64,000 bases of DNA. Origin: Flammula alnicola. Lineage: Eukaryota; Basidiomycota; Agaricomycetes; Agaricales; Strophariaceae. Shown piece after piece: positions 11,397 through 22,914 of this stretch (positions are counted from its first letter, which is position 1; each line of letters starts with the position of its first letter). The notes beneath the pieces were generated by a model. That model did no database searches. It was given only the letters and a program-made list of their open reading frames with translations, and was not told where the DNA came from. Made by a program: the position numbers and the translations under genes. The DNA lies in the NCBI GenBank assembly GCA_015499995.1, contig JADNRV010000155.1, positions 58,919-122,918 on the forward strand, read 5' to 3'.

Positions 11397-12478
11397 CAGT
11401 ACTGGACAGCCAAAGTGCACAAATTGGTTATCTCGTGATCCTGATTTTTTCAGGACAAAACTCTTTCAGATTCATGTTCAGAACCTCAAAAGGTGTTGAA
11501 AAACACATCTCCAAAGTTTTTCCCATGAGGTTTTAAGGTGGCCAAATTTTTGGCCCAAATTTTTCACATTTTCAGGTCATATATCGAGCCCTGAGAGGAC
11601 CCTTGAGCAACCAGACAAGAATTTTTTGTCATTCAAATTAACAAATCAATTGGGTATCGCGTCATCATTGCCTACTTTGTGACTACCTGAGGCTTGGATT
11701 GCTTCCGAATAGCCCAAGCCGCTGCCTTCTCTTTCAAACTCTTCTGATAGGTGCTCATAAATTTTAATCACCATGATCAATTGATAAAGTGTCAATGTCA
11801 TAAGTCCTCATTCAGTTCAGGCTCATGTTTGTTCGCATCACCATCATCATTTGATTCCAACTCTGAATCCTTGAGATCATTGAAGGCGAGCTGCTCATTC
11901 TCTTGGCCGCATTCGACACTAAAGCTCACATGAAAGAAAAAAGTTTGGCTGTTGTGAGATTCAAGGTCTTTGGTGGAGGGGACTTGATGTGTTTGGTTGC
12001 GGGTTTTGTACACCTGCATGATGATCATGACCTCAATCTGAGTCTCATAGAGTCTCCTCGATGACTGGGGGCTTTCTTGATACCTAGATGTCTTGTTTCA
12101 TTCTGATTTCGCAAACCAGATATATTTCGTGCGCATTTGGACAGCCTTCCACGAGTCATAGCAAAAAGATGACCAGGATTTGGGAATTTATTTGGGAGGG
12201 AACGACTTTGTATAATCTCATTTTTCTTTCACAATCATACATAGATTATTGAAAGCTATCAATTGCGCATATTTTCATAATTTTAGCAATTTTTTTCAGT
12301 GGTGGCCAAATTTTTGAGGGGTGGTGGACTAAAAAGGCAATTAAGAGAAATCAGCTTGTTGAATCTCATTCATTTGAGTGTAGTTTACATCTACAATGGC
12401 TTATCTATCTATTCCGAGGTTGACAGGACTCTAGATAATTCGTCGGAAATTTTTGGGCACTTTGGCTGTCCGGTACTG
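11397..12478. mobile_element. Tc1/mariner-like TIR element, probably non-autonomous
   Basis: The left end starts CAGTACTGGACAGCCAAAGT and the right end is its complement with a C/T change. Both ends are flanked by TA (11395-11396 and 12479-12480), the target of Tc1/mariner elements, and CAGT ends are usual in that superfamily. Internal frames are short and I see no DDE transposase. Confidence 0.65.
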
Positions 12479-12702
12479 TAATCAAAATAAATTCATGAGA
12501 AATTCCTAAACCTAAAAGTATTTGAGGGAAATGTGATCAGATTTCTTCAGCATTACACAACCATTACCTCAACCTCCTTGAATTGCCCCCAATTACTGAC
12601 AATTACTTTGGTGGCTGGAAATTGATAATAATTATGGTGGATTACCATTCTCTGTTTTTCCTGATGTGGGGTGTCTCATTGACCAGTGAATGACTGTACC
12701 AG

Positions 12703-13951
12703 CACCTGATAAGCCCACATCACACCTAATATTAGAAGTGATCGCGGCATGCATGCCCACCTCTAACGTGAGGGGTTTTGAGCGTTTAGGCCCTCCTCCA
12801 TTAAACCTGTTTCTTTTGCTATTGCTACCTACCTACCTGCATCTTTAGATTATTTTTAAATAGACATTTGCCTTCACAGGAGGCTAATTTCGCACTTTTT
12901 GGGTATACCTTGCCCCTACCTCAATAACAATTGACTGCTATCTCTGTATATAATCTGGTCTCTCTAAGTCGATATAAAAGACCTCTTTAGCATATATATC
13001 TGCCCCCAGATTGTTCAAATAAAATGTATTGGTCAAGGTGTGATCTAATCACTGACCCCGGGTGTTCCTCCTCATGCCCCCCCTTAGATATTCCTATATC
13101 ATCAAGGCACTCACTTTTAAACATGGTGAATATGTTTAAGGCATATATAGCTACCCTTTTGCTGATTAATATTCGCTTGTGTTGACCTGCCAGCCCCACA
13201 ATAAAATAAATGCTTGAGGAAGGTATCAGGCAATGGTACCCTTCATAATCATAAAATAGCGCAGATAGATGCCCATGGATCTTCTAAATATATATTAGGG
13301 TAGTTTTGCGTTATTTATAATAGATATAGGCACCTCTGGGATGGGTGAATAGAGGTAGGAAGTTGGGGTATATTACACCTCTTGAATATATATGTTCTGA
13401 TGCTCCCCAAGCATCCTGCTTTGAACCCCATCCTCACACATAGAAATAATAAATATCCAGGCCTTCTATTGGGTCTGATAGTCTCCTTCTATGCAGGTAC
13501 AGGTGGTGGTCATGACCATAGCTATTTACACATGCATTTGTACAGTTATAGAGACTATCTGCATCCTATTTCCCTCATATTACTACTCTATAGGTTCATT
13601 ATATTGGCTTAGGGAAGAAAAAGGCAAGGAAAAGGGGCAGGAATGATGAAATAATGGGTACACGTCATCGCGCACAGCGAGCACGCACAGAGTCGCATGC
13701 ACCAATGATGTGTCCAAATTTGGCAGGCGACGGTGATGGGAAGCTACATTCCTGATGCGGACATGTTACGTGGCCTGAGAATACATAGGACAAGGCGGAG
13801 GACAGGGGAGGTAGTGGTTTTCTAAGTAAACATTAAAGTTATTTGAGGTTTAATGGAGGAGGGCCTAAACACTCAAAACCCCTCATGTTAGAGGTGGGCA
13901 CGCATGCCGCGATCACTTCTAATATTAGGTGTGATGTGGGCTTATCAGGTG
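12703..13951. mobile_element. Non-autonomous TIR element with perfect 8-bp TSD
   Basis: The two ends are inverted repeats of about 110 bp beginning CACCTGATAAGCCCACATCA, with only a few mismatches. Both are flanked by the identical octamer TGTACCAG (12695-12702 and 13952-13959). An 8-bp duplication fits hAT, P, or KDZ-type elements; the terminus does not fit the usual hAT start. No transposase frame is visible in the 1.0 kb interior, which is AT-rich. Confidence 0.85.
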
Positions 13952-14083
13952 TGTACCAGTTAAAATCAGGTAAATAGAACTAGATTGGGAAAAAATGAGA
14001 AAATACTAGATACTGTCTGATTTCGTTCAATTCATACAAGGGGTGGACATGTGACTGGGTTGTACGAATTTATGGTTTCATAG

Positions 14084-14559
14084 TGTTACGGTCCGTCGCC
14101 AACGCGTCTATTTTTCTCTTTCCTTTCTATCTTTGTACTAGTACCTGGACTATTACCTTATCTAGTCATCCTATCTTTAGTATGTTCTATTTCGATTACT
14201 GTACTATAAATAGCCTCGATGACTCCAGCATCGTCGAGATGACCTTCTTTCTCTTTCTGACTCCTCTTGACCATAGTAGGAGTCATACCTCATTGGTCTG
14301 TGCGCACTCTCGACTAGTATATATACAGTAGATACACAATCCTGTACTTTAGCTAGTTCTTGAGAATCTAGACTTCTTGTCTTGCCTCTCTCCTCGCCAC
14401 GAACGTCTAAGCTCGTCGAGCCTCTAGACACAATCACTTAAGCTCGTCTGAGCCTCTAAGTGCGAACGATCTGATCCCAGCACTTCTTGACACGACTTTG
14501 GAATCACTGGTTGCTTGACTTCGACGTCGCAATCACGTTGTTTCTTGCTAGTCTTAACA
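14084..14559 (+). repeat. B3 5' LTR
   Basis: TGTTACGGTCC to CTTAACA. It has a TATA-like TATATA at about 14318-14324, with the predicted transcript start some 25-33 bp downstream, close to AGCTAGTTCTT at 14351. It is 99.2 percent identical to the 3' LTR by direct comparison (4 differences in 476). Confidence 0.93.
14351..14361 (+). promoter_or_regulatory. Predicted self-primer at the start of the B3 transcript
   Basis: AGCTAGTTCTT lies where the 5' end of the RNA is expected from the TATA position, and is the exact complement of the first 11 of the 12 PBS bases directly after the LTR (14560-14571, less its first A). In Tf1 the first 11 nt of the RNA fold back on the PBS and are cleaved to prime minus-strand synthesis. 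The role here is inferred from this geometry and from its conservation in B1, B2 and C. Confidence 0.7.
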
Positions 14560-14571
14560 AAAGAACTAGCT
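14560..14571 (+). promoter_or_regulatory. Primer binding site, self-primed type
   Basis: AAAGAACTAGCT begins at the base after the LTR. It does not start TGG as tRNA-primed sites do, and it pairs with AGCTAGTTCTT in the LTR. The same 12-mer follows the 5' LTRs of B1, B2 and C. Confidence 0.75.
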
Positions 14572-14613
14572 TCTACTCCTTTCCACCACTATCTAGTGGT
14601 CGACTACCCTTTG

Positions 14614-16053
14614 AACCTCGACATTCATCGCAGTAGGGCTCCTCGGAGTCCGAGCCTGCACAACGCCTCTGAAACCTTCAGTAACTCGACCGACAGTAGC
14701 TTCGCAAGCTAGGTCATGAGTAACTCGATCAGCCACCCGAGAACAGCTCCTTGTTGCAGCCACTCCTGAACCTGAACCATCTACCCCCAGCATCCCATCC
14801 CGCGAGCCCACTGAAACCCTAGAAGAAGCAGCAGATCCACTATCCGCTAGCTTTTTCACTTCTTCCAGATCCAGAACTCCGGTCCAAATTCCCTCCTTCT
14901 CGGATCTCGAAGACGAAGGTCTCCATGATCACCACGCACCTTCCGAACCTCCTCCTGACTCTCCTAGTTCTTCGGAAGAACTCTCCCCACCACCAGGGTG
15001 ACAACCTTCGAGACAACTGCAAGGTCCACCTCCACCTCCACCTCCACCTCCCCGAACCCCCCAGGTCAACAGACCACTCCTCCCATGGCTAATCCTACCC
15101 TGAAAGAAATAAATTTGAACTGACCCCAGGACTTTGATGGTGATATTGAAAAATATGCCTCTTGGAAGAAGACGGTGATGCTTTACCTAAAGATCAATTC
15201 CGCCATTTACGACACAGACAAGAAGAAGATCGTCTTCGTTCTCTCCTTCATGAGAGGGGAAGCTGCATCTAATTGGGCTGAAGAGTTCTATGACTCCCAC
15301 TACACTGCCGCTGCTCCCGTGGCAGGAACGACTCCAGCGACCAATGCAGTGCTGGACCTTGGAACCTGGGATGCCTTTATTGACCAACTCGACAAAGATT
15401 ACGAGATCACTGACCTGAAGGGTAACTCCCTCGAACAGTTATATGCGATCCGACAAGGGAAGGCACCCTTAGAAGAACACATCATGAACTTCAAGATCCT
15501 GGTAAAGAAGACCGGGATCTCTGACCCGTCGATTTTAATCGACCTATTCCGGAAGTCCCTTAGGACAGAGTTGTTGAAAGAAGTCATGCATCTTGAGACC
15601 CGACCAACTACTCTCCAAGGATGATACAACAAAGCAAAAGACCGTGAAACAAACATGAAGATCGCCGACACAATTGAGAAGAGATATGCCAGACAGAACT
15701 CTGGGTATCAGAAACCGAAATACGAACCGAAACCCACGAGACGCCCATTCTCGTACTGACCACGCGACCCTGATGCGATGGACGTCGACGCGATGACGAC
15801 CGACGAACGAAAAGAACTCCTCAGAACAGGATCCTGCTTCTACTGCAGGGAGCCCGGCCACATGGCGCGCGACTGCCCGAAGAAGAAGGGGAGACAGAAC
15901 CCGACGAACCAACAGAAACGATATGACCCACCGAAGAAGAAACTCACTGGTAGGCAGACCAGTGCCCACATCTGTTCGCTCATCGAGGAATTGGATACCG
16001 AAGAGAAAGATGCCTGCCTGGATGACTTGGCCGAAGGACGTGAGGGTTTTTAA
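14614..16053 (+). pseudogene. B3 gag (stop codons, one frameshift)
   Basis: Gag precursor: an N-terminal Pro/Ser-rich region with a polyproline run, the conserved core (from about 15085), and one CCHC zinc knuckle near 15835-15880 followed by a basic segment. The first ATG in the main frame is at 15085, just before the core; the upstream 150 codons are related to those of element C but have no ATG. In-frame stops, all TGA, lie at 14717, 14999, 15121, 15622 and 15757, and a base is missing in the C run near 15050. It ends at TAA 16051-16053, where the T5 run would allow a -1 shift into pol. Confidence 0.85.
16047..16053 (+). promoter_or_regulatory. Putative -1 frameshift site between gag and pol
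   Basis: The gag stop TAA overlaps a run of five T (GGTTTTTAATAG). Pol is open in the -1 frame through this point. B2 and C keep the equivalent GGATTTTTGAT. Slippage on the T run is the likely mechanism; no downstream pseudoknot was modelled. Confidence 0.5.
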
Positions 16054-17063
16054 TAGGGAGACGCCGCCCAACGTCAGTCTCTCCCTATCTTTCTATTCAT
16101 TCTGTATTAGTAGCCAAGATCGAGAATCAAACCATGCAATTACCATGCTCTCTCTCGTGTGAAAGTCAGAACGGTAGAAAAATCATTGGAACCACCGCCT
16201 TCTTGGACTCAGGCGCTGGCGGACAATTCATCCACCAGCAATTTGCGAACTCTCTTGGACTGAAACTACGATGGCTTTGGAGACCGATCAAAGCCAAGAA
16301 TGTGGACGGAACACCTAACAAGGAAGGAATGATATCATACTATGTCATCATCGACCTCACCATCAATGGAAGAATGGACCCGACCCGACTTTTAGTCACC
16401 GGCCTCGGAAAGCAGAAGATTATTCTGGGCTTCCCTTGGCTCCGAAAACAAAACCCGAACATTGACTGGGAACAGGGAACTCTAACCTGGAGAGAGAAAA
16501 TTAAGAACTCCCTTCACAAATTTAGGGACGTATTCATTCGACTCCTTAGGACCAAACCAGCAAAGGAACCACGAAGGGGCTTCACCCCTTCGTCGGATGA
16601 AACAGACCTACATCTTGACGAACAGAGGACCGATCCAGAACCTGACAGGAGCCCCACATACGCGGAGTTTACTCCCGTATTGAAGAGGACTGTCGAGGTA
16701 ATCCCGGATGAACCTCACACAGAAACGGACACCACAAATGACCTGGTAATTTCTTTCATCGACGGCAAACTTACCGAAGAAACAAAAGAGGCTTGGATCA
16801 ATGCCAAGACAACCCAAGCACAAACCTTCGCCTTCGCCCAAGAAAAACCAAAAGAAGAGAAAACCCTGGAAGAAATGATACCGGCAGAGTACCACGAATA
16901 TTTGGACATCTTTGACAAAAAAGCAGCCGCTCGCTTTCCTGAATCCAGATCTTGGGACCACAAGATCGAGATGAAGGAAGGTTTCGAACCGAAATCATTC
17001 AAAACCTATGCCCTCTCCCCTACTGAGGATGTAAAACTTGGCGAATTCTTAAAAGAAAACTTG
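16050..17063 (+). pseudogene. B3 pol, 5' part: protease and linker
   Basis: The frame enters from gag by a -1 shift. The aspartic protease has Leu-Asp-Ser-Gly at about 16205-16216, followed by a linker and the conserved segment that precedes the RT fingers. It is cut after ...Lys-Glu-Asn-Leu at 17063, where a foreign 2.5 kb segment starts; the reading resumes at 19553 with Asn-Leu-Asp-Lys-Gly. This first part is otherwise open. Confidence 0.88.
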
Positions 17064-17238
17064 TGTTAGCGGGCCACCGCTTTGCGTGGCAGTACGACTC
17101 TTTTCCTTTTTGATATTTTGATGTTTTTATTTTTATTCTTTATATAACTTAATTTTACTGACAGTATGTCTACTTGAACAATAAATAAATTATATATATA
17201 AATTTATAAATCATTATTTAATTAAATAACACCATGAT

Positions 17239-17278
17239 TGTTTATGTCAGCACTTTTTTCGAAGTGCTGACATAAACA
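17239..17278. repeat. Perfect 17-bp hairpin
   Basis: TGTTTATGTCAGCACTT and its exact complement are separated by six bases. It may be a terminator-like or transposon-end structure within the insertion; function unknown. Confidence 0.7.
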
Positions 17279-17358
17279 CTCAAATTTAAATTTATTATTT
17301 TAATTAAATAATTTAAGTTATGTGATTTAATATGTGAGACATAGAGGAGCATCTGAGG

Positions 17359-17387
17359 ATCTCGAAGCCTTCAGAAGGCTTCGAGAT
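17359..17387. repeat. Perfect 13-bp hairpin
   Basis: ATCTCGAAGCCTT and its exact complement flank a three-base loop. It lies about 80 bp after the first hairpin in the same insertion. Confidence 0.7.
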
Positions 17388-19368
17388 GGCGGGAATGATC
17401 TTTAGTCTATTATTAGATGCTACATATTGGGCAATATCCGCATTTTTCAGGCCAAACTTAAGGAGGGTTTTCCCACCAAAGTACTGGGTTCCCAAAGAAG
17501 AAAAAGACCCAAAAAGAGGCGGGAAAGAGGAGATTTATAAGCAATATGGCCTGGACTTTCCACGCGCTATGCACGCGCGACCCCTCGCAAATCTTCGCCA
17601 CATCACATATTGCCTGAGTTCAGCCAAAAATCATAAATTAATAAAATAGACTATAGCTGAAAATTGTAGGTAATGAGGCCGCATCTATTTTGACTTTGGC
17701 TTCCCAATGCTTTGATTTTTTTGCCAACATTCAAGGCTCAAGCTGACTTTTGATGCTCTGAGCCCACACCTTGCTCTATACCTTTCTAATATTAACCTTG
17801 ACTTCCAGCACTCTGATTTTTTCCACATGAGGTTTGATTCTTCTTTTCATATCTTCAGATCTTTTCTGCACAAACCTGTTGCATGTATATACAGCTTTCT
17901 ACTGATTGAATATTATAATATCTCATTGAATAAACTATCTAGAAGTTGAAGGTTACTTTATGTGCACGATAATCTACATACCCATTCATGTAAGAGACAA
18001 TGGGAAAGGACTGGTGTTCATGATGAGACAAATAAGAGGGTGAGGATATTACATGCCATGAATGGCTTCGGAGGAGCAGGCAGAGTAGCAAGCTTTAAAA
18101 TAGAGACACGTGTCGCAAGCCGTGAGCACGTATGCAATCACGTGATGTGGCAGATAACATGGCAGATAACATGGGTCCGAGTGCAGCATGTTATCTGCCA
18201 TTTGCCTGGGCATCTGACATTTCGATTTTTCCAGCCCGCGTCTTTCAACTTTCTCAAATTGTTAGTAGACAATTCTATTCTATGTATGTCTCGCTACACA
18301 CATGTAAGATTACATGGGGAGAACACAAGCTCTGGACTTTTGAGCTTGAAAGTCAAGTCGAAAATTGATGTTTTGGAGTTTTCTGGGCAGATAACAACCC
18401 AGCACTATGGTGTATAAACCTGAATAATTGAGGGCATCCATATATTGGAAACACCAGCAGTGATCGATGCCATCAAACACCAGCGGCAAACACCGGGGCA
18501 TGTGTCCCCACCAGGATGTGTGAGCTCATCGTTGCAAACAATGACCAGTAGATATTGAAGCCTCATACAGTGGAGATAGAGGCACTACAGCCAATATATT
18601 TATATAACACAACTATTTTAGTAGTTGGTATATTTATTTTATATCAAAATGGAACTGGAAAATATAATCTCAATTATGATTTATGACAGCTTCTGCTGCC
18701 ACAGACGCTTTGCTTTTTGGTGGTAGCATTATGTTAATAACATAGCAAGGTAGTTTTTTAATATGGGGGGGAAGTTTAAGAAGTGCGCTGAGCATTTGAA
18801 GGCCTGCACACAAGAAACCAAGAAACAGCCACTTTCTACATAGCTGTTTATGTAAGCACTTTATTGAACATAGAAAGACTATAATAAACTAATAATGCAT
18901 AATTAGACTCCATCAGCAGCTGTGCACGGTCTTGTGTGCCAGCACATCTCCTTGTCCGACAGATTCCACTCTTTGCCTGTGACGCTATACTGCACAGTGT
19001 GCTCAACACATATCCAAGCTCCTCCTTCTGAGCGTCTGGTCAGATTGGACTGCTCCAATGGACGTCCTGAAATCACCATGCATATCAAATTGCATGGTTA
19101 GTGTGCCAGAAATCTATGCTATGAGAACTAAAAATAGATGTAACTACCGCGATGCCCTGCCAGTCCGGTTTGCCATCACGGCATGAACAAAAATAGCTAT
19201 GTCATCCAGACTCAATAATGGATCCGCCCTTTCCCATTCCCTCGTGCATATAAAAGTGGTATCATTCTATTCAGAAATACAAGTAGAATATGTATATGTA
19301 ATTCAATTGAGGCCAAACCGTTCCGTGCAGTATCCAGCAGGCTGAAAGCTGTAAAGCTATTTTTAAAT

Positions 19369-19469
19369 CATGAACAGCATGGCAGCTGCTTACAAATGTG
19401 ATGCCATCAAAGATAAGGGCATGAACAGCATGGCAATGCTTACAAATCTGATGCCATCAAAGATAAGGG
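19369..19469 (+). repeat. Tandem duplication of a 50-bp unit
   Basis: Two adjacent copies (19369-19419, 19420-19469) of a unit starting CATGAACAGCATGGCA, differing by an indel and one or two substitutions. They lie close to the right end of the insertion. Confidence 0.85.
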
Positions 19470-19552
19470 GCCAACAAGGTCGCTGCAAACCTGTTTTTTT
19501 GCTGGTTGCTGTAGATTAAAAGAACTCCCTTTTACTTACGTAAAAGAGTCGT

Positions 19553-22321
19553 AACCTGGACAAAGGCTATATATGACCATCTGAATCCCTGATGGCGTCT
19601 CCTTTTTTCTTCACTATGAAGAAAGATGGAAGCCTAAGACCCTGCCAAGATTACCGGTTTCTGAACGATTGGACGATCAAGAATGCCTACCCTCTCCCGC
19701 TTATCCCTGAACTGATGGACAAATTGAAAGGGGCCAAATATTTCACCAAACTAGATGTTCGTTGGGGCTACAACAATGTCAGAATTAGAGAGGGTGACCA
19801 ATGGAAAGTGGTGTTCAAAACAAACAAAGGATTGTTCGAACCGACGGTCATGTTCTTTGGCATGTGCAACTCCCCGGCAACCTTCCAGTTCATGATGGAC
19901 GATATTTTCAAGGACATGACCTCCGAAACGCACATTGAATATTGGATAATCATCTATATGGATGACATCTTGCTCTTTTCATCAGACAAGGAACGACTGC
20001 GCACATACACCAGAAGGGTCCTACAACGCCTGCGAGAAAACGACTTATTCCTGAAACCTGAGAAATGCTTCTTCGAACTCCCGACGATGGAATACCTGGG
20101 CATGATCATTGAGGAAGGACGGATCCGAATGGACTCAGCCAAACTCAAGGGAATCGCAGACTGGCCAATACCGAAGACGCTCAAACAAGTTCGATCATTC
20201 CTCGGATTTGGAAACTTCTACCGAAAGTTCATCAGAGCCTATTCTGAAATAGCCCGTTCAATGAACAAACTATTGAAGAAGGACCAACCCTTTGAATGGA
20301 TGGAGGCGGCGCAGAAGGCCTTTGATACCTTGAAGAAATGATTTACTGAGGAACCTGTACTGTTAATGCCAGACACGACCAAACCATTCCAGATAGAATG
20401 CGATGCTTCGAAGTATGCATCTGGTGCCGTGCTATCGCAGTTGGACACGAACGGCTCCAGACACCCTTGTGCATTCATCTTGAAGACCTTTTCACCAGCC
20501 GAACGGAACTATGAAATCTATGACAGAGAACTCCTGGCGATCATCCGAGCCATGCAAGAATGGAGACACTATATCCAAGGATCACCATTCATGACGACTA
20601 TCCTATCGGACCACAAGAACCTGACCTACTTCTGTTCTGCCCAGAAACTGAACAGACGACAAGCACGCTGGTCTCTATTCCTGTCAGAATATGACGTCAA
20701 ACTGGTCCACCAAGCAGGAAGTAAAATGATCCAATCCGATGCACTATCCCGACGGCCAGACCATATCCCAGATGATGATACAGATAACGACGACATGACG
20801 CTCTTGCCCGAAGGACTCTTTGTAAACCTCATAGACCTCGAATTGCAAGAAAAGATTGCCAATTCTCCAAACCTAGACACCAAAGCAGCAGAAGCGCTCA
20901 GAATACTGCTGGAGGATGGACCACGAAATCTACAAAAAGGACTAGAGGACTGGACCACTGCCGAACACGATGGAAAACGATTATTGTTCTATAAAGGGAA
21001 AAACTATATCCCTAATAGTCAATCGCTGCGACGTGAAATCGTGGAAAAATATCACGAACCTCTGACAGCAGGACACCCGGGTGAACTCGAAACATATAAT
21101 GCTATTCAGGAACATTACTGGTGGCCCGGCATGTGAACCTTCGTGAAATCCTACGTGAAAGGATGCGGAATCTGTCAACAATTCAAGATCAACAGAAATC
21201 CGTCACGCCCAGCATTAATAGCACAGGAAACCGCTCACTCGAAATGACCCTTTGCCGATCCAACGATGGATTTCATCACTGGATTGCCCGAGATCGACGG
21301 AAAAGATGCTGTACTGGTCATGGTCGACCATGGCCTTACAGGGGGGGTAATTACCATTCCTTGCTCCACTTCGGTCACACAAGAAGAGACCGGACGCCTA
21401 CTCCTGGACAATCTATACAGAAGATTCGGACTACCTGACAGCCTCAGGTCTGACCGTGGCCCTCAATTTGCGGCAAAAGCCTTCTGAGAGCTTCTGAAGC
21501 TTCTTGGCATCAAATCCAAATTGACCACTGCCTATCACCCGCAGTCTGATGGTGCTACGGAATGTCTTAACCAAGAAATTGAAGCATATATCTCCATATA
21601 TTGCTCATCAAATCCAGACACTTGGCTCGACTCCATCAGCACTTTGGAATTCACGCACAATGATCAGCGACATGCAGACAGACAGAGAACCCCGTTTGAA
21701 CTACAAATGGGGTATTCACCAATCTCCGTTCCCACTTCATTTGAAAACATGAAGTTTCCTGCCGTTGAAGACCGAATGAAGCAGTTAATCAAAGATCGAG
21801 AAGAAGCACTCGCGGCACATGAACTAGCCCAAGCAAGGATAGCCGAACATCGCCAATCGAGATTTGTCCCCTTCAAGAAAGGACAAAGAGTCTGGTTGGA
21901 TTCACGAAATCTCAAGACGCATTACAACAAAAAGATGGCACCTAAACGGGAAGGACCATTTTTGATCAAAGACATTCTGGGACCCCTAACCTATCGATTG
22001 CAACTCCCGAAACATTGGAAGATTCACGACATTTTCCACGCCGTCCTCTTAATGCCATATGTGGAAAACGAGATCCACGGGAAGAATTTCACGCAGCCTC
22101 CTCTGGATCTCATCGATGGAGAAGAAAAATACGAAGTCGACTCAATCCTGAATCACGAGAAACTCCGGAATGGCCGATACCGGTTCCTCATCAAATGGAA
22201 AGGCTATTCGGTCGAAGAGGCCAATTGGGAAAATGAAAGCAGGCTTACAAATGCACAGGAAATCCTCACGGCCTACAAACAACGCGTCCACCTCCCGCCT
22301 TACCAGAAACGTCACACTTAG
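19553..22321 (+). pseudogene. B3 pol, 3' part: RT, RNase H, integrase, chromodomain
   Basis: Continuation of pol. RT carries the catalytic Tyr-Met-Asp-Asp near 19957; RNase H follows from about 20380; integrase has the HHCC zinc module (about 21050-21190) and the DDE core from about 21265; then the GPY/F-type segment near 21950, and a chromodomain near 22125-22260 that in chromoviruses guides integration to chromatin. In-frame stops at 19574, 20339, 21134 and 21485 are all TGA, where element C mostly has Arg, Lys or Gln. The frame also shifts near 21190-21260. It ends at TAG 22319-22321. Not functional as it stands, but recently so. Confidence 0.9.
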
Positions 22322-22371
22322 ACGCCCACAGCCTATCGCACAATCCAACACAGCCACTATCCCTATACGAC

Positions 22372-22848
22372 ATGTGGACCCCCACGTTCTATTTTCGAGT
22401 CCCATCTATACATCGAGCCCAGTCATCGCCACCACCCAGACCATTTTCGATGCATTGCCCACCCTTATTCAAAGAAGGATGGACACCCATTCGACGAGAA
22501 ACCGATGACATATTAAGAGATGTGAAGAGAGAAGAGGACAATTTACGAGAGATCGCAAGAAGAATGGAATACAGACGACAAGAACTAGAGGAAATCCTTA
22601 ACGACAGAGGAATCCCTACGAAGCTACAAGCCTCACACACACAGCCCCGACTCTCAACACTCCGAGTCATCACTGACTCACCCGAACCTGCCTCAAGATT
22701 CTCCACAGCCTTGATGGATCCGACTCCACTCATCTTCGGTCATCGCCCCATCCAGAAGAGTCAGTCTGAACCGACGCTTCGACTGTTCCGAAAAATCAAC
22801 AGGTCGATCGAAGACCTAGTCAACTCATTTTGGAAATGCACCAAGTAA
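22372..22848 (+). CDS. B3 ORF3, accessory protein after pol
   Basis: An open frame of 158 codons starting at ATG 22372, 50 bp after the pol stop. The homologous frame in element C (24558-25076) shares the start (Thr/Phe/Tyr then Val-Pro), a Cys-Pro-x-Leu-Phe motif, a charged Arg/Glu-rich stretch likely to form a coiled coil (about residues 50-80), and a C-terminal block with Ser-Pro-Glu-Pro-Ala-Ser-Arg-Phe-Ser and Ser-Glu-Pro-x-Leu. I recognise no known family. Conservation between two LTR families, while gag and pol of this copy have decayed, argues that it is a real element gene. Element C is inserted 66 bp after its stop. Confidence 0.75.
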   Translation: MWTPTFYFRVPSIHRAQSSPPPRPFSMHCPPLFKEGWTPIRRETDDILRDVKREEDNLREIARRMEYRRQELEEILNDRGIPTKLQASHTQPRLSTLRVITDSPEPASRFSTALMDPTPLIFGHRPIQKSQSEPTLRLFRKINRSIEDLVNSFWKCTK

Positions 22849-22914
22849 AATGACTCAAGACCAGTCAAGACGACACCGCCCTCATCCCGCACTGGCCATG
22901 TAGTTTAGTATAAA

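Larger units (their letters stand above)
17064..19552. mobile_element. Unclassified 2.5 kb insertion in B3 pol
   Basis: It splits the pol reading frame precisely. The flanks repeat the host hexamer as AACTTG on the left and AACCTG on the right, suggesting a 5-6 bp target duplication with one later change. The ends are TGTTAGCGGG and AAAAGAGTCGT; the latter is complementary to ACGACTCTTTT 30 bp inside the left end. The interior is AT-rich with two perfect hairpins and a short tandem repeat, and no coding frame I can support. A decayed LTR or a foldback element are both possible. Confidence 0.6.

Noticed and set aside
15121..15123. A TGA at the same Gag codon in B1, B2 and B3, possibly a recoded stop or read-through signal.
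   Set aside because: Element C has an Arg CGA there, and other CGA codons of family B have become TGA, CAA or TAA in different copies. CpG decay, shared or parallel, explains it better.
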